From the NCBI GenBank assembly GCA_963677085.2, contig CAXXFH010000004.1:3782001-3846000 (forward strand): a stretch of DNA of 64,000 bases, given 5' to 3'. This document shows, in pieces, positions 28,087 through 35,973 of this stretch. The DNA is from G963677085 sp963677085. Its GTDB lineage: Bacteria > Planctomycetota > Planctomycetia > Pirellulales > Thermoguttaceae. Below the pieces are notes generated by a model, which was given only the letters and a program-made list of their open reading frames with translations, did not search any database and was not told the origin of the DNA. The translations under genes and the position numbers were made by a program. The number at the start of each line of letters is the position of its first letter. The first letter of the stretch is position 1.

Positions 28087-28579
28087 CGGGTGGGTCGTGT
28101 TGGTCGTAGCGAGTCTATCGCCTTCGGCACCGCAATCGAAGGCAAGCGGCCGGAGACGAAATGAATACCAATCACGACAACTCTACGTTGCAAAAAGACA
28201 ACGCGCCGCGAGAAAGTCGGGAGATTATCGGGGTTCTTCCGAATGCGGTTCCTTTTGCGCCGATTGAAAGTTTGACGCCGCCCACTTCTCCCGTCGCTCC
28301 TTGGGGAGAGAGGGGCCGGGGATGATGAGAGGACTGTCGCGCTAACCGGCATTTCTCACCACGGAGACACGGAGAGCACCGAGGCGGGAAGTTGGAAATC
28401 GGAGATCGGAAGTCGGAACGAGCACAAGGATGAATCCTTAAGGAAAAGGATTACGAAGGCCAAGTTCATACTTCATCCTTCGACTCCAAACTCCGTGCCC
28501 TCCGTGTCTCCGTGGTTTATTTGGCTGTGAGAAATCCCTATCAAGTGGCATCGTTAGGCCAAGAGTGTTCGCATTGGGC
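28087..28579. other. Intergenic stretch with repeats
   Basis: It holds a 'TCCTTGGGGAGAGAGGGGCCGG' type repeat around 28270-28325 (related to 39528-39576 and 53060-53098) and the inverted-repeat element at 28351-28535. No gene is seen. Confidence 0.6.
28351..28535. repeat. Inverted-repeat element, 'GAGACACGGAG' type, copy 2
   Basis: Its left end is ATTTCTCACCACGGAGACAC. Its right end is the inverse, with CCTCCGTGTCTCCGTGGTTT and then GTGAGAAAT. Compared with copy 1 (14889-15054) the ends are alike but the interior differs. Confidence 0.75.
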
Positions 28580-29785
28580 CTACGGCAGTTTGTGGCCCAT
28601 CTTGTCGCGTTTCGTGGCCATGTAGCGTTCGTTGTGCTCGTTGATCGGGCCGACGATGGGCACCTGGTCTACTACCTCAAGATCGTAGCCGCCGTAGATG
28701 AAGGCTTCGGTCTTGTCGGGGTTGTTCGTCAGCAGGCGGATTTTCGAGAGTCCCAGGTCCTTCAACACCTGGATGCCCACGCCATAGTCCCGGCTGTCGG
28801 CCTGATGGCCCAGGGCAATATTGGCCTCCACGGTGTCCATGCCCTGGTCTTGGAGCTTGTAGGCCTTGATCTTTTCGACCAGTCCGATGCCACGTCCTTC
28901 CTGCGGCAGGTAAACCAACACGCCAGCCCCTTCGCGGCCGATCATATCCAGCGCCAGATGCAACTGGTCGCCGCAATCGCAGCGAAGCGAGGCCAGAAGG
29001 TCGCCGGTGAAGCACGACGAATGGATGCGCACCAGCGGTTCGGCCACCTTGTCGGGTTCGCCCATCACGATGGCTACCGGTTGCTGGTCCTCGTGTTTTA
29101 CGCCGTAGGCGACGATTCTTCCGTCGCCGTATTTCATGGGCAGTTCGGCTTCGGCCAGCCGGTAGACGAGCTTCTCGCTACGGCGGCGGTAGCGAATGAG
29201 ATCTTCGATGGTGATGATTTCGAGCTGATGCTCGCGTGCCAGCGTGTAAAGCTGTTCGCGACTGGCTCGGTCGCCCTTTTCGTCGAGGATTTCGCAGAGC
29301 ACGCCAGCCGGACGCATGCCGGCCATTCGGGCAAGGTCGACGGCACACTCGGTGTGTCCCGCCCGGCGCAAAACGCCTCCCTCCATCGCCACCAAAGGAT
29401 AAAGGTGCCCAGGCCGAACGAAATCCGAGGTCTTGCTGTCGGGATCCACGATAGCTCGGATCGTGGCTGCCCGTTCCTGCGCCGTGATCCCGGTGCGACA
29501 CGTCCGATGGTCGATTGGTACCGTGAATCCGGTCCCCAGTGGGGCCGTGTTGTTTTCGACGATCGGCGGTAAATCCAACCGCTGGCACACGTCGGGCAGC
29601 ACGGGCATGCAGAGCAGTCCCTTGCCGTAGGTAATCATGAAATTGACGATCTCGGGCGTAACCGTTTCGGCCGCACACACGAAATCCCCCTCGTTTTCGC
29701 GATCTTCGGCATCGATCACGATGATGATTTTGCCTGCGGCAAAGGCGTCGATAGCTTGGTCAACACTCGAAAGACGTCGGGACAC
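28580..29785 (-). CDS. ribBA: Bifunctional DHBP synthase / GTP cyclohydrolase II
   Basis: RibBA supplies both branches of riboflavin synthesis. Residues about 1-200 form the DHBP synthase: DAEDRENEGDFV (Mg and substrate binding), then DHRTCRTGITAQERAATI and RPGHLYPLVA. Residues about 205-401 form GTP cyclohydrolase II with the zinc Cys set SSCFTGDLLASLRCDCGDQ and the LPQEGRGIGL loop. A GTG at 29785 with GGAGG upstream gives a 401-residue protein of normal length; the longer frame to 29914 is probably untranslated. I saw no FMN riboswitch upstream. Confidence 0.95.
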   Translation of the reverse strand: MSRRLSSVDQAIDAFAAGKIIIVIDAEDRENEGDFVCAAETVTPEIVNFMITYGKGLLCMPVLPDVCQRLDLPPIVENNTAPLGTGFTVPIDHRTCRTGITAQERAATIRAIVDPDSKTSDFVRPGHLYPLVAMEGGVLRRAGHTECAVDLARMAGMRPAGVLCEILDEKGDRASREQLYTLAREHQLEIITIEDLIRYRRRSEKLVYRLAEAELPMKYGDGRIVAYGVKHEDQQPVAIVMGEPDKVAEPLVRIHSSCFTGDLLASLRCDCGDQLHLALDMIGREGAGVLVYLPQEGRGIGLVEKIKAYKLQDQGMDTVEANIALGHQADSRDYGVGIQVLKDLGLSKIRLLTNNPDKTEAFIYGGYDLEVVDQVPIVGPINEHNERYMATKRDKMGHKLP

Positions 29786-29904
29786 GTAAACCCTCCGGAG
29801 TTTGTCAGACAGGATTAATTTGACTATTATAGGCTCCAGCAATTTGAGTTGCCAGACCATGCCTGGAAAGGCCTTTAGCCCGATTGGGTGGCATTCGGCC
29901 TGGT

Positions 29905-30052
29905 GAATGACCAAAGAGCAAACATCAATGACCAGGGAAACACCAAGTTCGAATGGCCAAATGCCATAGTCGCTCGGTGGCGCAAAACCGGCAATTGAAA
30001 GTCAGGCATTGAGATTTCATTGGTCGTTGAGGTTTGGTTATTGGGGCTTGCT
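29905..30052. repeat. 'AATGACCAA' hairpin element, copy 1
   Basis: The left half contains GAATGACCAAAGAGC, CATCAATGACC and TTCGAATGGCC. The right half contains the inverse: GAGATTTCATTGGTCGTTGAG, then GGTTATTGGGG. The two halves can fold on each other. It is followed within 10 bases by a REP palindrome (30061-30090). Relatives are at 33694-33842, 54183-54327 and 62867-63003. Confidence 0.7.
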
Positions 30053-30060
30053 TCAAACCG

Positions 30061-30090
30061 CATGCCCATGCAAGCGTGAGCAAGGCACCC
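30061..30090. repeat. REP-like palindrome next to hairpin element
   Basis: CATGCCCATGCAAGCGTGAG followed by GCACCC is a diverged member of the REP family at 4251-4280. Confidence 0.6.
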
Positions 30091-30130
30091 CGCCAATCTA
30101 AATCATCCCCCCACCCGCGAGAGCCCTCCC

Positions 30131-32863
30131 ATGTTACGACAAACTTGCCCCATTGTTTTGGCCGCGTATCTGCTCGGTGCTTTCTGGTTTGTTTACGGGC
30201 CCGCTACCCGGGCAAACGCCCAAGAACAAACACGGGTCGAGTGGACGTTCACCGATGGCCAGCGGCCCGCCTGGTCGCCGGGCAGTATCGCCGACTTGAA
30301 GGTCGCCGACGGGCGGCTGCAAGGAACTCCCACCGGCAACGACCCGCTGTTGATCGGGCCGGTGTTCGACGCGATTTCGACAACGGCCACCCAATGGGTC
30401 GAAATTCGCATGAAGTCGGCGCCCGGGCGTGCCGAACTTTTTTGGACCGAAACGCTCGAAGGCCGCTTCGGTGGATTTAGCGGCAGCAAGCTCACCGTGT
30501 TCGACTGTGTCGGTGACGATGAAATTCACACCTATCGGATTCGACCCTTCTGGCACACCGTGGGCAAGGTCGTTCGACTGCGGCTCGATCCACCCTCGGC
30601 CGGCCCCTTCGAAATCGCCTCGATCCGTATCGTCGAGCCCGAAAGACAAGAGAAGCCGACCGCCGACACCCGGTGGGATTTTCGCGAGTCGCTGGCTCCC
30701 TGGCATTGGACAGACGACCCGACCGGCACCGCCGCACCGGCTCTGCTCGAAAGCCCCTTGCTCGACGTTTCGGCTGACGACCACCCGTTGGTCCACGTGC
30801 GGATGGCCGTCGACCAAGGGCTGAAAGCCACACTGCGTTACGTTACCAGCAAAAGCTCGGGCTGGCAGGAAACGGAATTTCCGCTAACGGCCGATGGTCG
30901 CATGCACTCCTACAATATCGATCTCGGTACAACGCGATCCTACGCCGGCCAGGTGGTCCTGCTGGGGCTTCAGCCGTCGGATGTCACCGATGCGAAGGTT
31001 TCCCTGGAAACGGTTGAACTAACCGACAAGCCGGCCGGGCCGGTTGATGTGCGGCTGCGGTATTTTGGCCGAACCGAGGGTGTTAATCGCGTAGGCAAGC
31101 CCGTACAGATTACGGCCCTGTTAGAAAACCAAGGCGGCACGCTTGCCGCAGGGTTTTCGGCCACGCTGCATGTCGCCCCGGGCATCGAAGTAATCGGCCC
31201 CACCACACAAACCATCGAGTCGCTCGGTTTCTACAAGCCGGTTCAACTGCGGTGGACCGTTCGTGGAATGCACACCGGCGAGTTTCCCTTGCGATTGACG
31301 GTCGACGACAGCGCGGCATCGCCAAGCGTATTGCTTTCGGCCAACGCTCAGATCGAACTGACACCCAGCCCGACGATTCCCGCGACTGACTACATCCCCG
31401 AGCCGCAACCGGTCGCCAGCAAGTACGAAGTGGGCACGTACTACTTCCCCGGGTGGCATACTCGATCGCGTTGGAGCCCGATCCTTGGCTACCCGATGCG
31501 AAAACCGATTCTCGGCTGGTACGACGAAAGCAATCCCGAGATCGCCGACTGGCAAATCAAATGGGCCGTGGAACACGGTGTCAACTTCTTCCTGGTCGAC
31601 TGGTACTGGAACCAGGGCAACCGGCACTTGGAACACTGGCTACACGAGTCGTTTGCCAAGGCCCGATTCCGGAAGTACATGAAGTGGTGCGTCATGTGGG
31701 CAAACCACAACGCGGCCGGTTCTCACTCGAAAGAAGACTGGCGCAAGGTAACCCAATACTGGATCGACAACTACTTCGCCGACCCGCAATACTACCGCAT
31801 CAACGACCGTCCGGCCGTGTTCATCTGGTCGCCTAGCAACATCCGCCGCGATGTGAAGAGTAGCCAGAACGCTGCGGAGTTGTACGCCATGTCGCAAGAG
31901 ATGGCCCGCGAGGCAGGCTACAAAGGCATATACTTCGCCGCGATGTTCGACCACAGTAGCGGAGCCGCGTGTCAGCGACTAGCCGACGAAGGTTACCATG
32001 GTATGACCAGCTATCATGGTTTTGAGCAGTTGGCAGGGCGGCTAGGAAAGCGATTCCCTTTCTCGGCTGTCGTCGACTACGGTCCCGAGCTTTGGCACGA
32101 TCAAACGACCATGGCCGACGGGCGATTGGACTACTTCCCCGTGGTCGACACTGGTTGGGCTTCGGAACCATGGCACGGCGCGGCTGCCCGGACGATCACC
32201 GATCGCACGCCCAAACTGCTCGGTAAACTGTGTCGCGAAGCACGCAAGTTTGCCGACGCGCAAGGCACTCGCACCATTGTGATCGGCCCCTGGAACGAAT
32301 GGGGCGAAGGCAGCTACATCGAGCCCTATGCCGAGTACGGTTTTAGCGACTTGGACGAAATCCGCCGCGCGTTTTGCGAGCCGGGGTCGTATCCGCCGAA
32401 TATCGTCCCGGCCGACATTGGTCGGGGTCCTTACGATCTGCCCGAGGATGTTCCGGCCACCGCGTGGACGTTCGATCAACCGGGCGACCGGTTGGGATGG
32501 AGTGGCAACTCGATCGAAAGCCTGACGGTTGTCGACGGGGCACTTTGTGGCCGGTCAACCGGTCGCGATCCGGTGCTCAACTGCCCAGCGATTCAAATCG
32601 ACACGACCGAGTACCGGCGGCTCGTCGTCCGCATGAAGGCCAATCGCGACACCCTGGCTCAGGTCTTCTGGGGCACGTCGCGCTCAGGCCATTCGGAACG
32701 TGCTAGCTGCCGTGTCAAGGTGCCCGGCGACGGGGCATTCCACGAGTACATCTTCGACTTGGGAGCCAACCGGAATTGGCGTGGCGTGGCAACTTCGTTA
32801 CGATTTGATGCCGTGTCAGGCAGCGACGTGGAATTCGCCATCGACAGCGTGCGGTTTGAATGA
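30131..32863 (+). CDS. Secreted WbsX/GH99-like protein
   Basis: The 910-residue protein has a signal peptide (about 1-31, ending RANA). Two beta-rich domains follow (about 35-180 and 180-300), then an Ig-like stretch. A WbsX/GH99-like barrel starts at GTYYFPGWH (about residue 434), continues through NFFLVDWYWNQGNRHLE and GIYFAAMFDH, and ends with IGPWNEWGEGSYIEP (about 718-732). A last beta domain repeats the fold of the first (AWTFDQPGDRLGWSG versus EWTFTDGQRPAWSPG). The barrel is related to endo-alpha-mannosidase-like enzymes. It probably acts on surface or external polysaccharide. Confidence 0.85.
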   Translation: MLRQTCPIVLAAYLLGAFWFVYGPATRANAQEQTRVEWTFTDGQRPAWSPGSIADLKVADGRLQGTPTGNDPLLIGPVFDAISTTATQWVEIRMKSAPGRAELFWTETLEGRFGGFSGSKLTVFDCVGDDEIHTYRIRPFWHTVGKVVRLRLDPPSAGPFEIASIRIVEPERQEKPTADTRWDFRESLAPWHWTDDPTGTAAPALLESPLLDVSADDHPLVHVRMAVDQGLKATLRYVTSKSSGWQETEFPLTADGRMHSYNIDLGTTRSYAGQVVLLGLQPSDVTDAKVSLETVELTDKPAGPVDVRLRYFGRTEGVNRVGKPVQITALLENQGGTLAAGFSATLHVAPGIEVIGPTTQTIESLGFYKPVQLRWTVRGMHTGEFPLRLTVDDSAASPSVLLSANAQIELTPSPTIPATDYIPEPQPVASKYEVGTYYFPGWHTRSRWSPILGYPMRKPILGWYDESNPEIADWQIKWAVEHGVNFFLVDWYWNQGNRHLEHWLHESFAKARFRKYMKWCVMWANHNAAGSHSKEDWRKVTQYWIDNYFADPQYYRINDRPAVFIWSPSNIRRDVKSSQNAAELYAMSQEMAREAGYKGIYFAAMFDHSSGAACQRLADEGYHGMTSYHGFEQLAGRLGKRFPFSAVVDYGPELWHDQTTMADGRLDYFPVVDTGWASEPWHGAAARTITDRTPKLLGKLCREARKFADAQGTRTIVIGPWNEWGEGSYIEPYAEYGFSDLDEIRRAFCEPGSYPPNIVPADIGRGPYDLPEDVPATAWTFDQPGDRLGWSGNSIESLTVVDGALCGRSTGRDPVLNCPAIQIDTTEYRRLVVRMKANRDTLAQVFWGTSRSGHSERASCRVKVPGDGAFHEYIFDLGANRNWRGVATSLRFDAVSGSDVEFAIDSVRFE

Positions 32864-32876
32864 ATGGAACAGAAAC

Positions 32877-33788
32877 ATGATCGGCAAACGGTTGCGGTTT
32901 TTTGTCGTTGCGGTCTTAGGCGTTCTGGCCGTCGCTTCAGGAAGTCGCGCTGAAGAGTCGGCGCCGAAGTTCCGTACGATTCGTAACATCGTCTACTGTC
33001 AACGAGAGAATTGCCCGTTGATGGCCGACATTTACCAGCCAAACGGTCCTGGCCCCTTTCCCGGGGTTTTGTGTATCCATGGCGGTGCCTGGGCGGCGGG
33101 CAATAAGAGCAATTCGGCCCGCATCGCCAAACTCTTGGCCGACGCCGGCTACACGGCCGTGTCGATCGACTATCGTCTGGCCCCAACCTATCGGTTTCCG
33201 GCCCAAATAGAAGATGTCGAGGCGGCCTTGGTCTGGATGCGGCGGCACCGCAAAAAGTACAACATCGACGGCCAACGACTCGGCGCCTGGGGCTATTCTG
33301 CCGGTGGACATCTGGCCCTGTTAGCAGCCGTTCGCCAGCAGGGACTTACGGCGATCGTCGCCGGAGGAGCTCCCGCCGATTTGCGACTGTTGCCGCTCGA
33401 TGCGACGATCCTACGGTACTGGCTGGGAGGTACCCGACGACAATTTCCCAAGCAATACGAGCTTGCCTCGCCGGCCGCTTTCGTCAGCAAGGACGATCCT
33501 CCCGTGTTTCTCTACCACGGCGAAAAGGACACGCTGGTTCCCGTCATCCAGGCACAGAAAATGGAGGCATTGCTGAAGCGTACCGGTGTGCCGGTCGAAC
33601 TGCACACGGTTCCCGAGGCGGCTCACGTCGGTGCCCGCTTAGATCCCGACGCATTATCCAGAGGCATCGCCTTTCTCGATGGCCATCTGAAGGTGAATGG
33701 CCAACGCCCAAGTCTCAATGCCCAAGGAAGCACGCAGTTCAAATGGCTAAACGCCCAAGCGATCCAGCGGCGTGGATTGGGCGATTGA
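32877..33788 (+). CDS. Exported alpha/beta hydrolase (BD-FAE/HSL-like esterase)
   Basis: The start at 32877 gives a signal peptide (about 1-25, ending SGSRAEE). The fold is that of the hormone-sensitive-lipase-like esterases: oxyanion motif HGGAW, nucleophile elbow GYSAGG, Asp in FLYHGEKDTLVP, and a late His in EAAHVG. It starts 13 bases after the WbsX-like gene and is probably co-transcribed, which suggests joint breakdown of acylated polysaccharide. The final 30 or so residues (from about GQRPSLNAQ) are encoded by the hairpin element, so the true family C-terminus ends near FLDGHL. Confidence 0.88.
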   Translation: MIGKRLRFFVVAVLGVLAVASGSRAEESAPKFRTIRNIVYCQRENCPLMADIYQPNGPGPFPGVLCIHGGAWAAGNKSNSARIAKLLADAGYTAVSIDYRLAPTYRFPAQIEDVEAALVWMRRHRKKYNIDGQRLGAWGYSAGGHLALLAAVRQQGLTAIVAGGAPADLRLLPLDATILRYWLGGTRRQFPKQYELASPAAFVSKDDPPVFLYHGEKDTLVPVIQAQKMEALLKRTGVPVELHTVPEAAHVGARLDPDALSRGIAFLDGHLKVNGQRPSLNAQGSTQFKWLNAQAIQRRGLGD

Positions 33789-33842
33789 GACTTGGCCATT
33801 GGGATTTCATTGGTCATTGCGATTTGGGCATTGAAATTTGCA
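33694..33842. repeat. 'AATGACCAA' hairpin element, copy 2
   Basis: The left half has AATGGCCAACGCCCAAGTCTC and AATGCCCAAGG. The right half has GAGACTTGGCCATTGGGATT, TCATTGGTCATTGCG and GGGCATTG. It overlaps the end of the esterase gene and is followed by a REP palindrome at 33851. Confidence 0.75.
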
Positions 33843-33850
33843 CCAAATAG

Positions 33851-33881
33851 CATGCCCACGCAAGCGTGAGGCATGGCACCC
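33851..33881. repeat. REP-like palindrome next to hairpin element
   Basis: CATGCCCACGCAAGCGTGAG then GCATGGCACCC belongs to the family at 4251-4280 and sits eight bases after the hairpin element. Confidence 0.7.
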
Positions 33882-34080
33882 AATCTAACCATGGCAACCG
33901 GCTGACCTGGGCATCTAGGTAATTTCTGCCGTTCCCAACGATTTTCTCGATTTTGTCGATTCTTCCGCCGATAACGACACTTGAGTGGACGTGTTGGTCC
34001 ACCGTTTTTCAGGCCTGCACGCGCCGAGGGCGCTTCGGCTGGGTGTGCAGACAACCGCGGTGGCATATCGAGGAACCATC

Positions 34081-34932
34081 ATGACAAAACGACTTCTCTT
34101 ATTCGGACTGCTGTGCGGTTGGGTGGCGGCCAGTTCTGGCTGCTGTTGCGGCTGGGGTTGGATGGCCGAACCCTTGGGGCCGGGCACCCAATGCGATCCC
34201 CGAAATTGCTGCGGATGTGGCTCCTGCGGAACGGCCTGCTACCATGGCTGCGCTGGCTCGTGTGGTCCGGCGTGTGCCGAGCCGTGTGGTACATCTTGTG
34301 GCCCAAGCTGTGGACCGGCTTGCGGTTCCGCGTGTGCCGAACCGGCCTGTGGCCCCGCCTGCGGTGCCTCCTGTGGTTCGGCCTGTGGTTCGGCCTGTGG
34401 TTCGGCCTGTGGTTCGGCCTGTGGTTCGTGCGGCCAAGACTGCTGGACCCGATGCACACCGAATTGTGGCCCCTGCTGCCCGATCGAGCACGGCCCGCCC
34501 TGCGACCCGTGCTGCGATATCGGCTGCGGGAAGTACGGACACCATTGCGGCCCGTTGTCGTTGTTGGGTAGTCTGTTCGCCTGCGAATCGTGGTGTGGTG
34601 GATGTGGCGAGGTCTACCTGGGCGACTTCCACGGCGATCCGCCCGACTGCTGCGACCCGTGCGATCGCTGTGGTAGTTACACGGGCAGCGGAGGCTGTTC
34701 GAGTTGTGGCAACGGCGTGCCCATGGCCAGCGCCCGAGGCCCTGTGGTCCGGCGATCGGCCAACGGCCAACCGACCTTGGCTCCCAAGAGCACGGCGAGT
34801 CCAAAAGGCGTGGCCGGCATGCGACAAATGCCAAACGGCGAATATGTGGGCAACATGACAGTGGTCAGCGACACAGCAGTCCCGACCACTCAAAATCAGG
34901 CCCAACAACCCCGCCGAGCTGTCCGACGCTAA
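34081..34932 (+). CDS. Cysteine-rich lipoprotein with CGSA repeats
   Basis: The start at 34081 has a GAGGAA ribosome site. The 283-residue protein has a lipoprotein signal (lipobox ASSGC, near 17-21). The mature N-terminal 150 residues are extremely rich in Cys and Gly, with CGxxC motifs and four or five tandem CGSA units encoded by near-identical 12-bp repeats (34376-34430). The last 70 residues are ordinary and basic. Planctomycete envelopes are rich in Cys-containing proteins, so a disulfide-linked surface role is likely. The 12-bp repeats could vary in number by slippage. Confidence 0.82.
   Translation: MTKRLLLFGLLCGWVAASSGCCCGWGWMAEPLGPGTQCDPRNCCGCGSCGTACYHGCAGSCGPACAEPCGTSCGPSCGPACGSACAEPACGPACGASCGSACGSACGSACGSACGSCGQDCWTRCTPNCGPCCPIEHGPPCDPCCDIGCGKYGHHCGPLSLLGSLFACESWCGGCGEVYLGDFHGDPPDCCDPCDRCGSYTGSGGCSSCGNGVPMASARGPVVRRSANGQPTLAPKSTASPKGVAGMRQMPNGEYVGNMTVVSDTAVPTTQNQAQQPRRAVRR
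34376..34430 (+). repeat. 12-bp tandem repeat inside the Cys-rich gene
   Basis: Four or five near-perfect copies of GGTTCGGCCTGT encode the (CGSA)n run. The repeat length is a multiple of three, so changes in copy number keep the frame. Confidence 0.8.
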
Positions 34933-34973
34933 GGCACCGCGGCGCAACAGAACTTGCGTTGAAATCACTCCAA

Positions 34974-35004
34974 GCCCACCGGCTGCGGCCGGTGGGCCTT
35001 TTTT
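34974..35004 (+). terminator. Intrinsic terminator of the Cys-rich lipoprotein gene
   Basis: GCCCACCGGC (34974-34983), loop TGCG, GCCGGTGGGC (34988-34997), then a run of six T residues. It lies 42 bases after the stop codon. Confidence 0.92.
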
Positions 35005-35043
35005 GCGAATACTGTAAATCCCAAATCAAAAATCTCCACCCCT

Positions 35044-35733
35044 TCACACCCGTGGAAAGAGTCCATTGGCCACTTGGCGGAGTTGGTCGGGCTGAAGGAC
35101 GCGGATTCGCGTGTTGTCGGGCTGATCGACGAGGCCCGCCTCGACCAGTCGCCGCAGCGTGCGCGAGAAGGTTTCGCTAGTCAGATTCAGATGGCTGGCC
35201 ACATGGCGTTTCAACCCGGGCAAGGCGATCGTCCCGTCGTCGGCCCGATCGGTGTCGAGCAAGTAGCGGGCAAGACGTCCGGCGGCGTCGCGCAACACGA
35301 CGTCTTCCATTAGCCCCACGAGATGCCGCACCCAAAGACTCATACCCGACATCAACGCCAAGCACAATTCGTGGTCGTCTTGCAGTAGCCGACGAAATCG
35401 GTCGGACGGCAACACGGCACACACAGTAGGCTCAACCGCCTCGGCCGACGCCGGACACTCGAAGCCGCCCACCGCCGCCACTTCGGCAAATGTGTTGCCT
35501 GGCGAAACCATGTGAAGCACGTGCTCTTTGCCGCCGGCGCCCGTCTTGAAAACGCGAACCAGTCCTCGTCCCACGATAAAAACCCCAGGACACGGCTCGC
35601 CCTCGCGAAAAACGATCTCGGCCTTGGCGATGTTCTGCAAGTGGGCAATCGCCACCAGACGAGCAAAGCCCTCGGGCTTCACCGCCGAAAACAAACGGCA
35701 CTCGTGCAAGATGTCGGTAACGCTCAGAGGCAT
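35044..35733 (-). CDS. Crp/Fnr-family regulator (DNR/NnrR-like)
   Basis: The 229-residue protein (ATG at 35733) has a cyclic-nucleotide-binding-type beta barrel (about 10-125), a dimer helix, and a C-terminal winged helix with HLNLTSETFSRTLRRLVEAGLV as recognition helix. The SETFSR sequence matches the E-SR contact pattern of FNR/DNR regulators that read TTGAT-N4-ATCAA. The N-terminus lacks the FNR Cys cluster, so it is more likely heme- or NO-responsive (DNR type). It is divergent from hcp, whose promoter carries such a box. It may control hcp and itself. Confidence 0.85.
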   Translation of the reverse strand: MPLSVTDILHECRLFSAVKPEGFARLVAIAHLQNIAKAEIVFREGEPCPGVFIVGRGLVRVFKTGAGGKEHVLHMVSPGNTFAEVAAVGGFECPASAEAVEPTVCAVLPSDRFRRLLQDDHELCLALMSGMSLWVRHLVGLMEDVVLRDAAGRLARYLLDTDRADDGTIALPGLKRHVASHLNLTSETFSRTLRRLVEAGLVDQPDNTRIRVLQPDQLRQVANGLFPRV

Positions 35734-35830
35734 GGATGGTGGAGTATGGAGTTGGAAAAAAGGAGTTGGGAGTCCCCGCCGCTCGCGGCTTTGCAGCAAA
35801 CACTCGCAATTCAAAAAAACCGAACGCCTC

Positions 35831-35844
35831 TTGATCCAGGTCAA
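35831..35844. promoter_or_regulatory. FNR/DNR-type operator
   Basis: TTGATCCAGGTCAA differs from the perfect palindrome TTGAT-N4-ATCAA at one position. It lies in the region between the divergent regulator and hcp genes. Confidence 0.75.
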
Positions 35845-35866
35845 GTGCCCGGCTTTCCCGGGGTCG

Positions 35867-35879
35867 TATTATAGAGTGA
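35867..35879 (+). promoter_or_regulatory. Predicted hcp -10 box and start site
   Basis: TATTAT (35867-35872) is a good -10 element. A start near 35879 would place the centre of the FNR-type box at -41.5, the spacing of class II activator promoters. There is no conventional -35, as expected for activated promoters. Confidence 0.55.
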
Positions 35880-35973
35880 GGCCAGTTGATCGACCAGCGA
35901 TGGCGGATGCCCCCCACTGGCAAACGGCTTGTCCCCTACCACAATCCACCCCTCGATGAACCTGGAGGCTTCG

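Larger units (their letters stand above)
29786..30130. other. Intergenic stretch with hairpin element and REP
   Basis: This gap between divergent ribBA and the WbsX gene contains a copy of the long 'AATGACCAA' hairpin element followed directly by a REP-type palindrome. I see no other feature apart from the promoters that must lie at its ends. Confidence 0.55.

Noticed and set aside
29786..30100. FMN riboswitch before ribBA
   Set aside because: I looked for the conserved AGGG.GAA..CCC and CGGCGG blocks on the minus strand and did not find them; the gap is filled by repeats.
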